Positions 54,394 to 63,712 of a stretch of 64,000 bases of DNA are shown one piece after another; the stretch's first letter is position 1, and the number at the start of each line of letters is the position of its first letter. Source of the DNA: Planctomyces sp. SH-PL62 (GTDB taxonomy: Bacteria > Planctomycetota > Planctomycetia > Isosphaerales > Isosphaeraceae); contig NZ_CP011273.1 in the NCBI RefSeq assembly GCF_001610895.1, positions 1,364,001 to 1,428,000 on the forward strand. The letters run 5' to 3'. The translations under genes were made by a program, and so were the position numbers. The notes beneath the pieces are model-generated. The model did not search any database. It was not told the origin of the DNA and saw nothing but the letters and a program-made list of their open reading frames with translations.

Positions 54394-55602
54394 ATGCCTG
54401 ATTCGCGCGAAGAGAGCCTGATCGCCACGGCGGCCGGGCTGCAAGAGCTGGTCGAACACATCCGCGAGGAACGCCGGTTCGGCTTCGACACCGAGTTCGT
54501 GTCCGAGGACACGTTCGAGCCGGTGCTCTGCCTGATCCAGGTCGCGACCTCGCGGCGGCTGGCCGTCGTCGACCCTTTGGCGGTCGGCGACCTGGAGCCC
54601 TTCTGGAAGGTGGTCCTCGACCCCGAGATCGACGTGGTGATGCACGCCGCGGGCGAGGACATGCGGATCTGCCTGATGCGCACCGGGGCGCTCCCCGCGC
54701 GGGTGTTCGACGTCCAGATCGCGGCGGGACTGGTGGGCTACAGCTACCCGCTGTCGCACACCAATCTGGTGGGGCAGGTCCTCCGCGCGACGATCTCCGG
54801 CAGCGAGACCCGCACCGACTGGCGGCGGCGGCCGCTGACGGCCGCGCAGGTCCGGTACGCGCTGGACGACGTCCGCTTCCTCCTGGACCTCCAGGCTCGG
54901 CTGGGCGGGGAACTCGACCGGCTGGGCCGTCGGGAGTGGGCGGACTCCGAATTCCAGGACTTCATGGTCTCGGTCGAGGAGCGCGCCGATCAGGACCGCT
55001 GGCGGCGGCTGCCCGGGCTCCACCAGCTCAACCGCCGCGCGCTGGAGGCGGCGCGTCGGCTCTCCGACTGGCGGGAGGACGAGGCGCGACGGCAGAACCG
55101 CCCGATGCGGCAGGTGATGCGCGACGACCTGCTCGTGGCCGTCGCCAAGCGGATGCCGGCCTCCCGTCGCGACCTGGAGGCCCTCCGCGACTTCAACCGG
55201 CCCAACCTGATCCAGCGGAGCAACGAGATCCTGGCGGCGATCGAGGCGGCTCGGGCCGTCCCCGACGATCAGCTTCCCGAACTCGCCCCCCGTCACGACG
55301 ACGCGCCCGGCGCGTCGACCGTGGCGAACTTGCTGGCCGCCGCGCTGGCGCAGTGCTGCCTGGAGAACCGCGTGGCCGGCTCGCTCGTCGCCAACACGTC
55401 CGACCTGAAGCGGCTGATCCGGTGGCGGCTCGACGGCTGCCCGGACGGCCGCCGCCCGAGTCTGGCCGAAGGCTGGCGCGGCGAGCTCTGCGGCTCGCTG
55501 CTGCTCGACGTCCTGGACGGACGCCGGGCGCTGCGGGTGATCGACCCTTCCAGCGAGTTCCCGGTGTCCCTGGAAGTGATCCGAACCGAGGAGAAACCCT
55601 GA
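54394..55602 (+). CDS. rnd: ribonuclease D (3'-5' exonuclease, HRDC)
   Basis: 402 residues. DEDDy exonuclease motifs are visible: FGFDTEFVSEDTF (Asp, Glu near 31-34), VMHAAGEDMRI (Asp near 92), and VRYALDDVRFLLDL (Tyr and Asp near 150). An HRDC domain follows around residues 205-290 (ADQDRWRRLPGLHQLNRRAL, FNRPNLIQRSNEIL). RNase D trims 3' ends of tRNA and small RNAs. It is followed after two bases by the isomerase-like gene, so translation may be coupled. Confidence 0.92.
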   Translation: MPDSREESLIATAAGLQELVEHIREERRFGFDTEFVSEDTFEPVLCLIQVATSRRLAVVDPLAVGDLEPFWKVVLDPEIDVVMHAAGEDMRICLMRTGALPARVFDVQIAAGLVGYSYPLSHTNLVGQVLRATISGSETRTDWRRRPLTAAQVRYALDDVRFLLDLQARLGGELDRLGRREWADSEFQDFMVSVEERADQDRWRRLPGLHQLNRRALEAARRLSDWREDEARRQNRPMRQVMRDDLLVAVAKRMPASRRDLEALRDFNRPNLIQRSNEILAAIEAARAVPDDQLPELAPRHDDAPGASTVANLLAAALAQCCLENRVAGSLVANTSDLKRLIRWRLDGCPDGRRPSLAEGWRGELCGSLLLDVLDGRRALRVIDPSSEFPVSLEVIRTEEKP

Positions 55603-55604
55603 GC

Positions 55605-56441
55605 ATGACGCGGATTCTGAGCTGCTTCAGCAATTGCTACGGCGCCGACGGCGTCTGGACGGCCGTCGAGATGATCCGCAAGGCGGGGATCGACCACCTG
55701 GAACTCGCCCTCCGCGGCCACGACTTCGGCGGCCTGGTGATCCCGGAATCCGCCGTCGTCACCGAGAAGGCCGACGACGCGACGGCCCAGGCGTTCGTCG
55801 ACCACCTGGCGAAGCACGAGGTGAAGGTCAGCGGCTGCAACGTGGGCGGGGCCGACATCCGTACCGAGGAGGGCGTGGCCCTCACCGAGCGGCGGATCCG
55901 GTTCGCCGCGAAGTGGTTCCAGGTCTCCATCTGCGTGACCGGCGCCGGCCAGCCGGCAGACGACGACCAGCGCCGGACGACCGTCGCCAACCTCCGACGG
56001 CTGGGCGACGCCGCCTCCGAGGTGGGCGTCGTCCTGGCGCTTGAGACCCACAAGGGGCCGACCCAGAACGCCGACGCCATGCTCGCCCTGATGGACGACG
56101 TCCGGCACCCTCACGTCCTGCTCAACTTCGACACGGGCAACATCGCCTACTACAACGAAGGGGTCGACCCCTGCGACGAGCTGGAGAAGGTCAAGGACCT
56201 CGTCCGCAACGTCCACGTCAAGGACAACCGAGGCGGCCTGGAGGACTGGTACTTCCCGGCCGTCGGCGACGGCGGGGCCGTGAACTTCGCCCGGGTCCGC
56301 GAGATCCTCGACGGCGTCGGCTATCAGGGCGCCTACACGATCGAGATCGAGGGGATCGGCGGTGAGCCTGAGCCGGGGCTCGAGGAACGCCAGCGGCGGA
56401 TCGCCCGCAGCGTGGCCCACCTGAGAGCCCAGGGCTACTGA
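55605..56441 (+). CDS. sugar phosphate isomerase/epimerase-like TIM-barrel protein
   Basis: 278 residues of the AP-endonuclease-2/xylose-isomerase-like family. Metal-ligand positions appear as VVLALETHKGPTQNADAM (Glu), HVLLNFDTGNIAYYNEG (Asp) and VRNVHVKDNRGG (His-x-Lys-Asp) with a final YTIEIEG (Glu). Such proteins interconvert sugars or inositols using a divalent metal; exact substrate unknown. It begins two bases after rnd. Confidence 0.88.
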   Translation: MTRILSCFSNCYGADGVWTAVEMIRKAGIDHLELALRGHDFGGLVIPESAVVTEKADDATAQAFVDHLAKHEVKVSGCNVGGADIRTEEGVALTERRIRFAAKWFQVSICVTGAGQPADDDQRRTTVANLRRLGDAASEVGVVLALETHKGPTQNADAMLALMDDVRHPHVLLNFDTGNIAYYNEGVDPCDELEKVKDLVRNVHVKDNRGGLEDWYFPAVGDGGAVNFARVREILDGVGYQGAYTIEIEGIGGEPEPGLEERQRRIARSVAHLRAQGY

Positions 56442-56634
56442 ACCGAGCCCACGGTCGGTCCCGGCCGGATTCCGCAGTTTCTGTAGTCGACCTGGATTTC
56501 CTCAAGTCCAGGCCGCGAGGGACCGATGAGGTCCGACACGGCTTGCGATGGGCATCGGGGATTCAAGAATTCGCCGCGGTCGACGAATAACCGGACAACG
56601 GATTCGTCGACCTATGGTCGGGAGGCTGCGGAAA

Positions 56635-57411
56635 ATGGGGTTGGACCTGGCCTTGGGCGCGGTTGTCCTGATCGCTGCGATCCGCGGCTGGCTGCGAGGC
56701 TTCGTCAGCCAGGCCGTGCGGATCGCGGGGTTCGTGGCCTGCTTCTACCTGGCCGATCCGGTGCGGGACCAGGCCAGGCCCCACGTCCTGGCCCGGCTCC
56801 CCAAGGTCGATCCGGCCTTGATGGATCGCATGCTCTGGTGGACGTCGGCCGCGGCCTCCTACATCGTGGTGGTGGGCGTCGTCACGCTGCTCATCAAGCT
56901 GGCCCGACGCCCGGACGCCTCCGGGAAGGTCGAGACCCGTCGCGACAACCAGATGGCGGGCCTCCTGCTCGGCGCCGCCAAGGGGACGCTGGCTGCCGCC
57001 TTCCTCGTGGCCGGCGTCCAGAAGTACGCCGAGTCGCTTTCCGGCCAGTTCGAGTGGGCGGGCCGGATGATGGACCGCTCGAAGGCCATCGAATGGAATC
57101 GCCAGTATGAGCCGGTCCCCAAAATCTGGGAGTCGCCGCCGGTCCGCCGGTTCGTCGAGCACATTCAGCGCAACGGCCTGAGTGCGCCGGCCGAGGCGGT
57201 CCCGGCGGTCGAGGAGTCCGACGGCCAGGTCGCCGCCGCCCGCCTCCCGGAAGCCGTCCGTCCGACTCCGCGTCTGGAATTGCCGGAGCCGACCCGGGCC
57301 GTTGAGCCGACCCCCTCGGAGTTCGACCCCGAAGTCCTCGCCGACCTCCAGCGTTTCAAGGCCGAGCGCGACGCCCGACGGTTGCGGCCGGTCGAGCCGG
57401 ACTGGCGTTGA
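56635..57411 (+). CDS. CvpA-family-like membrane protein
   Basis: About 258 residues. Four hydrophobic segments (LDLALGAVVLIAAIRGWL, FVSQAVRIAGFVACFYLAD, AAASYIVVVGVVTLLI, LLLGAAKGTLAAAFLVAG) match the CvpA/colicin V production arrangement, with the RGWLRGF turn after helix one. The C-terminal 100 residues are charged and Pro-rich, probably cytoplasmic and disordered. The ATG at 56635 was chosen because GGGAGG lies nine bases upstream; longer starts are possible. Role in the envelope unknown. Confidence 0.75.
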   Translation: MGLDLALGAVVLIAAIRGWLRGFVSQAVRIAGFVACFYLADPVRDQARPHVLARLPKVDPALMDRMLWWTSAAASYIVVVGVVTLLIKLARRPDASGKVETRRDNQMAGLLLGAAKGTLAAAFLVAGVQKYAESLSGQFEWAGRMMDRSKAIEWNRQYEPVPKIWESPPVRRFVEHIQRNGLSAPAEAVPAVEESDGQVAAARLPEAVRPTPRLELPEPTRAVEPTPSEFDPEVLADLQRFKAERDARRLRPVEPDWR

Positions 57412-57493
57412 CCGACCCCGCCGTCGGACTACACTCGCCCTCCGGAGGACGCCCCGCGCGGGGCGATCGCGGGGCGGAGCGAGGGTCGTCAGG

Positions 57494-59485
57494 ATGGCGC
57501 TGGGACTCGGCATCGAGGAGCGAAGGGGAAGCGAGGCCGCGCCGTGGGGGTTCGTCCTCCTGGTCCTCGGGCTCTATCTCACCCTCAAGGGCTATCACAG
57601 CCTGGACGGCGACCAGGCGCACCGGCTCCCGCTGCTGCTCCACAGCCTCGACCCCCGAGTCTTCGCCGACGACCCGTTCGTCCGGTCGTTCGACGCCTTC
57701 AACCCCCACCGGGGCGCCCTCGGGCTGATCGGCGGGTTGTCGCAGGTCGTCGGCCTCTCGGCGGCGCTCGCCCTGCTCTTCGCGGCGACGTTCGTCGTCA
57801 GCGTGCGAGGGTTCCACCGGCTGGCGGTCGCCGCCTGCCCCGGCGGCGGTTCGGCCGTCGGTTGGGTCGCCGTCGCCCTGTTCCTGGCCGCGAAGGCGGG
57901 GAACATCGGCACGAACCACCTGTTCGAGGCCATGTTGCTGGACCGCCTGACGGCCCTGGCCCTGGGCTGGCTGGCGACGGCCGCCGCGGTCGAGGATCCG
58001 CGCAAGGGGTGGGCCGCCTCGGCCCTGGCGATCGGCGCCGCGGCCTGGGTCCACCCGTCGATGGGGTTGCAGCTCGCCTTGATCTTCGCGGGTTCCTGGG
58101 GCGCCTGGGCCCTGTTCCGCGGCCGGACGGGAACCTCCTGGCGGCTGGCGATCGGGGCGTCGCTGGCGACCGGACTGGCGATCGTCCCGGGGCTGGTCGC
58201 CAACCTCGCCCCGTTCGGCAACCTGCACGAAGGCCTGCCGCCCGAGACCTTCCGGCTCCTGACCGTCGAGCTTCAGAGCCCTCAGCACATGCTCCCACAT
58301 CTCTGGCGAGAGCCTCAGTGGCTGGCGGCGGGGGCGTACCTCGCGCTCGCGGTCCTGGCCCTGCTGGCGTCCTCGGGACGCCGCGACCAGGACGCCGAAC
58401 CGACCCGGCCCGATCCGGCGCGGCTCCGTCTCGTGCTGATGCTGGGCGTGGTGCTCGTCTGGCTGGCGGCCTCCTGGGTGGCGGTGGAAATGATCCGGCA
58501 CGTCGGGGCGACGGTCTTCCAGCCCTTCCGGGTCGCGACGTTCGGCCGCGGCCTCTGCCTGATCTTCGTTAGCGGCAGGGTCGTCGCGCTGTGGCGTCGG
58601 GGCGACTGGTCGGGAAGGCTCCGCGCGATCCTGATTCCGGTGGGCTGCACGGGCGACTGGCTGTTCGTGACGGTGGCCGGCATCGAGGTCGTCATGACCC
58701 TGCTGGAATCCGCCGGGGAGCGGCTCGGGGGCCGTGTCCGCACGGTCGTCTTGCTCGGACTCCTGGCCTGGGCGGGGACGTTCCTGGCGAACCACGACAC
58801 CGAGCGCGGGGAGCGGACACTGGCGGGGGCGGCCGCCGTGGGGATCGTCGTCGGCCTCATCGGGGATCGGTCGATGGGATTCTCGGGAGGGTGGACGCCC
58901 CGTCGGTTCCGCCTGGCGACGGCCGCCGCGTGGGCCTTGCCGGCGGCGGCTCTGGTCGCGGGCCTGGTCCCGACCGATCATCGCTGGTCGGACCTGAAGG
59001 TGGTTCGCGGGCTGGTGGCGCGCTGTCGGTTCGCCCCCAGGCCGATCAACGACATCGAGCGGCTGGCGGTCTGGTGCCGCGAGAACACGCCGTCCTCGGC
59101 GCGGTTCGTCGGGCCGCCCGGGCCGAAGGGGTTCCGGCTCTGGTCCCAGCGCGATTGGGCCTTCAATCGGGCGGGGAGCCCGTACCACGCCGAGGGCCTT
59201 CGCGACTGGTACGAGCGGTTCCGCGATCACGTCGATTTCGACGGGACGCCCGAGGCGTTCGTCCGGGCTTATCTGGACGGCCGTCACCGGCTGGAAGCCC
59301 GGTACGACGCGATGTCGGACGACCGACTCGCCGCGCTGGCCGTCCGGCAAGGGGCCGACTATGTCGTCGCGGCGTCCGACCGCGCCGAGTCGCCTCCGCG
59401 CGGGGTGCTCGAACGGCTGCACGCGCAGGGTGCGTACGCGGTCTACCGCGTGCGATCCGAGCGGCTGGCCCAGATCCAGCGGTAA
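57494..59485 (+). CDS. polytopic membrane protein, planctomycete family
   Basis: 663 residues with about ten membrane helices in the first 500 (PWGFVLLVLGLYLTL, ALGLIGGLSQVVGLSAALAL, GWVAVALFLAAKAGNIG and more) and a soluble C-terminal domain (NDIERLAVWCRENTPSSARF, FRLWSQRDWAFNR, QGADYVVAASDRAES). The arrangement resembles glycosyltransferase-type or DUF6798-like membrane proteins, in which the C-terminal domain is exported. No catalytic motif is certain. The ATG at 57494 was chosen by family start and an AGGAT sequence. Its 3' end overlaps the next gene tail to tail by 43 bases. Confidence 0.7.
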   Translation: MALGLGIEERRGSEAAPWGFVLLVLGLYLTLKGYHSLDGDQAHRLPLLLHSLDPRVFADDPFVRSFDAFNPHRGALGLIGGLSQVVGLSAALALLFAATFVVSVRGFHRLAVAACPGGGSAVGWVAVALFLAAKAGNIGTNHLFEAMLLDRLTALALGWLATAAAVEDPRKGWAASALAIGAAAWVHPSMGLQLALIFAGSWGAWALFRGRTGTSWRLAIGASLATGLAIVPGLVANLAPFGNLHEGLPPETFRLLTVELQSPQHMLPHLWREPQWLAAGAYLALAVLALLASSGRRDQDAEPTRPDPARLRLVLMLGVVLVWLAASWVAVEMIRHVGATVFQPFRVATFGRGLCLIFVSGRVVALWRRGDWSGRLRAILIPVGCTGDWLFVTVAGIEVVMTLLESAGERLGGRVRTVVLLGLLAWAGTFLANHDTERGERTLAGAAAVGIVVGLIGDRSMGFSGGWTPRRFRLATAAAWALPAAALVAGLVPTDHRWSDLKVVRGLVARCRFAPRPINDIERLAVWCRENTPSSARFVGPPGPKGFRLWSQRDWAFNRAGSPYHAEGLRDWYERFRDHVDFDGTPEAFVRAYLDGRHRLEARYDAMSDDRLAALAVRQGADYVVAASDRAESPPRGVLERLHAQGAYAVYRVRSERLAQIQR

Positions 59486-60075
59486 CGGAGTCGATGGGTG
59501 AACGCGCCGGGGGACAGGCTCGCGAGGGCCTGCGCCTGGACGGCTCGCGGCCCCCTCTCGGCGATCGCCAGGAGGGACCCGTCGGCCGCGGAGAAGCTCA
59601 GGGCGTCCTCGCCGAGCGCCCCGCCGCTCCATCGGATCTTGAAGCCGTCCGCTTCTTGCAACTCGCCCGCGCCGAGGCGGACGTCATAGGTCGCGGCCAG
59701 GCTGACGACGGCGTCACGGCAGCGATCGGCGACGTCGAAATCGATGGTCGTGGTCTCTCCGGCGTCCCCGGTCGAGACCGTCAGGACGGCGGAGAAATGG
59801 TGGCGGTGGAGCAGCCCGGTCAGCAGCAGGCGGACCCGGCGCTCGTCGTCGTCGAAGGCGTGGTGCTGGACTTCCTGGTAGACCGGGCTGAGGACCCGCG
59901 AGGGGTCGGCCGTCCCGGCGCCGGATTCGATCGCCGCGACCAGGGGAGGGCCCTGATCGCGGCCGAACTCATGCGTCCATCGGTCCTCGGCGCGACGAAA
60001 GACGATCCGGACGGCGGGCGTCCGGATCGTCACGAGTTCGTCGTCCTGTTCGAGCTTCCAAGATGCGCCGGACAT
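59443..60075 (-). CDS. hypothetical protein, beta-rich
   Basis: About 210 residues (SWKLEQDDELVTIRTPAVRI, SGGALGEDALSFSAADGSLL, TTTIDFDVADRCRD). No family recognised. Alternating short hydrophobic segments suggest a beta-sheet protein; no signal peptide or membrane helix. The ATG at 60075 is preferred; 60102 is possible. It overlaps the membrane protein gene at its 3' end and follows prfB-opposing DNA. Function unknown. Confidence 0.6.
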   Translation of the reverse strand: MSGASWKLEQDDELVTIRTPAVRIVFRRAEDRWTHEFGRDQGPPLVAAIESGAGTADPSRVLSPVYQEVQHHAFDDDERRVRLLLTGLLHRHHFSAVLTVSTGDAGETTTIDFDVADRCRDAVVSLAATYDVRLGAGELQEADGFKIRWSGGALGEDALSFSAADGSLLAIAERGPRAVQAQALASLSPGAFTHRLRYRWIWASRSDRTR

Positions 60076-60125
60076 GACCGGTCGCGCCCCTTTCCCCGAC
60101 ACGTTGGGTCGGACGGACGGCGGGT

Positions 60126-61248
60126 TTACTTCCTGCCGGCGTCGGCGCCCTTGGCCAGCTTCATGCGGAGGTACGATTCGATGAAGCCGTCGAGGCCGCC
60201 GTCGAGTACGGATCGGGGGTTGCCGACTTCGTGGCCCGTCCGCGCGTCCTTGACCAGCTGGTAAGGCTGGAGGACGTAGGAGCGGATCTGGCTGCCGAAG
60301 CTGACTTCGCCCTTCTCGTCGTACTTCTTGGCATACTCGGCCTCGCGCTTCTCTTCCTCCATGCGGATGAGCTTGGCCTTGAGGTTGGCGAGGGCGATGG
60401 CGTCGTTCTTGTGCTGAGACCGCTCGCCCCGGGACTCGGCGGCGACGCCGGTCGGGAGGTGGGTGTACCTCACGGCCGACTCGGTCTTGTTCTGGTGCTG
60501 GCCGCCGGGGCCGCCGGCCCTGAACACGTCGCGCTTCAGCTCGTCGTCCTTGAGGACGATGTCGATGGTGTCGTCGACCTCGGGGATGACGTCGACCGAG
60601 GCGAAGGAGGTCTGCCGTCGCGCGGCCGAGTCGTACGGGCTGATGCGGACCAGGCGATGCACGCCGGTCTCGCCTCGGAGATTGCCGTAGGCGTACGGCC
60701 CCTTGAGGTAGAGCGTGACCTCGGCGACCCCCGCGGCCCCGCCGTCTTCACGGTCGGTGATCTGCGAGGAGAAGCCCCGGTTCTCGGCCCACATCAGGTA
60801 CATGCGCATGAGCATCTCGGCCCAGTCGCAGGCCTCGGTGCCGCCGGCGCCGGCGTGGATGGTGACGATGGCGTTGCAGTGGTCGTTCGGCCCGCTGAGC
60901 ATCGACTGGAGCTCGAACGCGGCGAAGTCCTTCTCCGCCTTCTCGGCGGCGGACTGGACGTCGGCGTCGAACTCGCTGGTCTCCAGCTCCTCGGCCATCT
61001 CGATCGCTGCGGCGAGGTCGTCGGCCTGCTTGATCAGCTCTTCGAACGGCTTGAGGACGCCGTTGAGCGTCTTCAGCTCGGCGATGACGGCCTTGGCCTT
61101 GTCTTGGTCGTTCCAGAACGACGGCCCTTCCATCTCAGCCTGGAGGGAGTCGCGGCGAGTCTGCTTTTCGCCCAAGTCAAAGAGAGTCTCGTAAATGGAT
61201 GATCCGATCGATCACAGCTTTGGCGGATCGCTTCAACTCGGCGTCCAC
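60126..61248 (-). CDS. prfB: peptide chain release factor 2 with programmed +1 frameshift
   Basis: The main frame (from 61175) has the GGQ motif (RAGGPGGQHQNK) and RF2-type features (HAGAGGTEACDWAEML). The first 23 codons lie in another frame: a GTG start at 61248 with AGGAG upstream, then AELKRSAKAVIDRIIHLRDSL and a TGA at 61179-61177. The stop is embedded in CTTTGAC (61182-61176), the conserved RF2 shift site, and a +1 shift at CTT gives DSLDLGEKQTRRDSL. So RF2 regulates its own synthesis as in most bacteria. The enhancing upstream purine-rich sequence of E. coli is not obvious here. Total length about 373 residues. Confidence 0.93.
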
Positions 61249-61405
61249 GGCGAGGCACTCCTGGCTAAGGCGCGTGACGGGCGACCGACGGACTGGTCGG
61301 CTCGCGGGCCGACCCGCTAGACTCAAGCCACGATTAGAACCGAACGGCCCGCCCGCGACCAGTCCAGTCGACGTTCCCGGGCGCCTCGGCCGCGGGACCG
61401 CGATC

Positions 61406-62389
61406 ATGACGTTCCGACAGGACCGAAGGGCGGGCGCGGGCCGACTGGCGCCGTCGCCGACGGGAGGGCTGCACGTCGGCCACGCCCGGACGTTCCTCCT
61501 CGCGTGGGTCGCCGCCCGACGCGCCGGGGGCCCGGTGGTCCTCCGGGTCGAGGACCTCGACGCCTCCCGCGCCCGTCCCGAGGCCGCCGCCGCCGCCCTG
61601 GTCGACCTCCGCTGGCTGGGTCTCGACTGGGACGAAGGCCCGGACCTGGGCGGCCCGCGCGGGCCTTACGTCCAGTCGCAGCGCCGGGCGGTCTACGAGG
61701 AGGCGCTCGAACGGCTCAAGGCCGCCGAGCGGGTTTATCCTTGCACCTGCACGCGGGCGGACGTCGAGCGGGCCGCCGCCGCGCCTCACGCCGAGGATGA
61801 AGGCCCGACCTACCCGGGCCTCTGCTCGGGCCGTGGCGCGGCCGATGCCGCCGAGCTGGGCGACCGCCCGTTCGCCTGGCGGTTCCGCACGCCGGCCGGG
61901 ACGATCGCCTGGGACGACCTTCTCCTGGGCCGTCGCGAGGTCGACCCCGCCCGGCTCGGCGGCGACTTCCTGGTGGGCCGCAACGGGCTGGGGCCGTCGT
62001 ACCAGCTCGCGGTCGTCGTCGACGACGCCCTGATGGGGGTCGACCAGGTGATCCGCGGCGACGACCTGGTCCCCAGCACGCCCCGGCAGATCCTCCTGTA
62101 CCACGCCCTGGACTGGACGCTTCCCCAGTTCGGACACGTCCCCCTGGTCCTCGGCCCCGACGGCCGACGTCTCGCCAAACGCGACGGCTCCATCAAGCTC
62201 GCCACCCTCCGCGAGCAGGGAGTCGACCCCCGTCGCCTGATCGGCGAACTCGCCCATTCCTTCGGCTGGACCGACTCGCCGGTCCCTTCGCACCCCCGGG
62301 ACTGGGTCGACCGCTTCGATCTGGCGGCCATCCCCCGATCCCCCTGGCTCGCCTCGCCCGACGTCTGGTCCCATCGCCCGGAGTCGTGA
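61406..62389 (+). CDS. gluQ: glutamyl-Q tRNA(Asp) synthetase
   Basis: 327 residues, shorter than GluRS as expected. HIGH-type motif GGLHVGHARTF (about 20-30), a zinc-binding VYPCTCTRADVERAA (about 111), and a KMSKS-like RLAKRDGSIKL near 250. The anticodon-binding domain of GluRS is absent. GluQ attaches glutamate to queuosine in tRNA(Asp). ATG 61406 was chosen; the open frame upstream is antisense to the prfB leader. It diverges from prfB with 157 bases between. Confidence 0.9.
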   Translation: MTFRQDRRAGAGRLAPSPTGGLHVGHARTFLLAWVAARRAGGPVVLRVEDLDASRARPEAAAAALVDLRWLGLDWDEGPDLGGPRGPYVQSQRRAVYEEALERLKAAERVYPCTCTRADVERAAAAPHAEDEGPTYPGLCSGRGAADAAELGDRPFAWRFRTPAGTIAWDDLLLGRREVDPARLGGDFLVGRNGLGPSYQLAVVVDDALMGVDQVIRGDDLVPSTPRQILLYHALDWTLPQFGHVPLVLGPDGRRLAKRDGSIKLATLREQGVDPRRLIGELAHSFGWTDSPVPSHPRDWVDRFDLAAIPRSPWLASPDVWSHRPES

Positions 62390-62772
62390 CCGAGACGCGA
62401 AGACGTCACCCGGGAAATTGGGTTCGTTCCACGATCGGCCGGACGAAGCCATTTGACGCATGTTCTTTTCGTCATGAAATTTAGACATCGATGATCGCGT
62501 CGGCGATTGGGTTCGTTCGTCCATTTTCTCTTGCGTTTTCCTGGGGCGTGGCGGCCGGTTTCGCGTCGACGGATGATTCCTGGCGCGGGAATCCCCCATC
62601 AAGGACCATGTCGCGCAAGGCGGGATTGCGAAGCGGAATCCAGCGTCAGCCAGAGCATTCCCTCGCTCATCACGGGGCGACGCTCGTCGGGACTGGATCG
62701 AATATTCAGGGAGCCCGCTCGTCTCCCTCTCTCGGCGGGCCGCGATCGAGGGATGTGAGAAGAGGAGGCGCC
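62390..62772. other. intergenic stretch upstream of the DUF1223 gene
   Basis: No gene recognised. A TTGACG at 62453-62458 is followed at 17 bases by GAAATT, a weak match to a sigma70 promoter. Confidence 0.35.
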
Positions 62773-63576
62773 ATGCGAGGGATCAGGATCGGAATCGGGA
62801 CCGTGGCGATCGCGCTGCTAGTCCTGTGCGTCGGCGCGGCTTCGGCCCAATCGTCGAGCGAGGGGCGAGTGCGCCGCGGGGTGCTGGTGGAGCTTTACAC
62901 GTCGCAGGGGTGCGATATGTGCCCCGAGGCCGAGGCGATCCTGGGCCGACTCGCCGAGGCCGACGCGGCGATCGTCCCGATCGCGTTCCACGTCGATTAC
63001 TTCGACGAGCCCTGGAAGGATCGGTTCTCCGACCCGCTCCACAGCCGTCGGCAGGCGGTCTACAACGAGGTGTACGACAAGGCCAAGCCCGCGAGCTACG
63101 GCCTGTATTACACGCCGATGCTTATGATCGACGGCGAGCAATCGGTCAACGGTCGCGACCGCCCCGCCGCCGAGGCCGCCATCCGCCGAGCCCGTAACAA
63201 GAAGCCGCTCGCAACGATCGAGGCCACGCTGAGTCTGAAGCCGGACCGTCGCTCGGGGCATGTCGAGATCGCCGTCGGTACGGAATCCCCGCGCGTCCTG
63301 GGCCGCGATCTTCTCGTCTGCGCCGTCGTCCGCGAGAACGGCGTCGTGACGAAGGTCGAGAAGGGGGAGAACGCCGGCAAGACGCTGATCGCGAGCCACC
63401 CCGCCCGCCAGACCCGCCACGACTTCGTCACGCTCAAGCCGGGCGCGAAGGCCGTCGTCGACCTCCCCCTGGAACTCGCCGCCGACGCCGACCCCGATCG
63501 AACTCGCATCGCCGTCTTCGTCCAGGACCGGAAGACGGCCGTCGTGCATCAGGCCCTCGACCTTCCCTGGCGATAG
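62773..63576 (+). CDS. DUF1223 secreted thioredoxin-like protein
   Basis: 267 residues: signal peptide (IGTVAIALLVLCVGAASA), then the DUF1223 start VLVELYTSQGCDMCPEAE with a CDMC pair resembling a thioredoxin CxxC, HVDYFDEPWKDRFSDP, and YTPMLMIDGEQSVNGRD. The C-terminal part is beta-rich. DUF1223 proteins are thought to be extracytoplasmic redox proteins. The ATG at 62773 has AGAGGAGG upstream. Confidence 0.9.
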   Translation: MRGIRIGIGTVAIALLVLCVGAASAQSSSEGRVRRGVLVELYTSQGCDMCPEAEAILGRLAEADAAIVPIAFHVDYFDEPWKDRFSDPLHSRRQAVYNEVYDKAKPASYGLYYTPMLMIDGEQSVNGRDRPAAEAAIRRARNKKPLATIEATLSLKPDRRSGHVEIAVGTESPRVLGRDLLVCAVVRENGVVTKVEKGENAGKTLIASHPARQTRHDFVTLKPGAKAVVDLPLELAADADPDRTRIAVFVQDRKTAVVHQALDLPWR

Positions 63577-63712
63577 GCCTCGATCGGCTGGCTGGAAAGC
63601 CGCCGGGAGCGATTCGAGATTCTCGGCCGAGGAAATGTAACCGATTGCGTTTCGTCGACTCTGTTAAGGAGGTGGCTCGGAATACGCTTACCTGACCCGA
63701 GGAGAGGCCAAC

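Noticed and set aside
63650-63712. ECF-sigma promoter (TGTAACC with CGTC) before the DoxX-like gene
   Set aside because: The spacing between the two elements is only about ten bases, too short for a typical ECF promoter.
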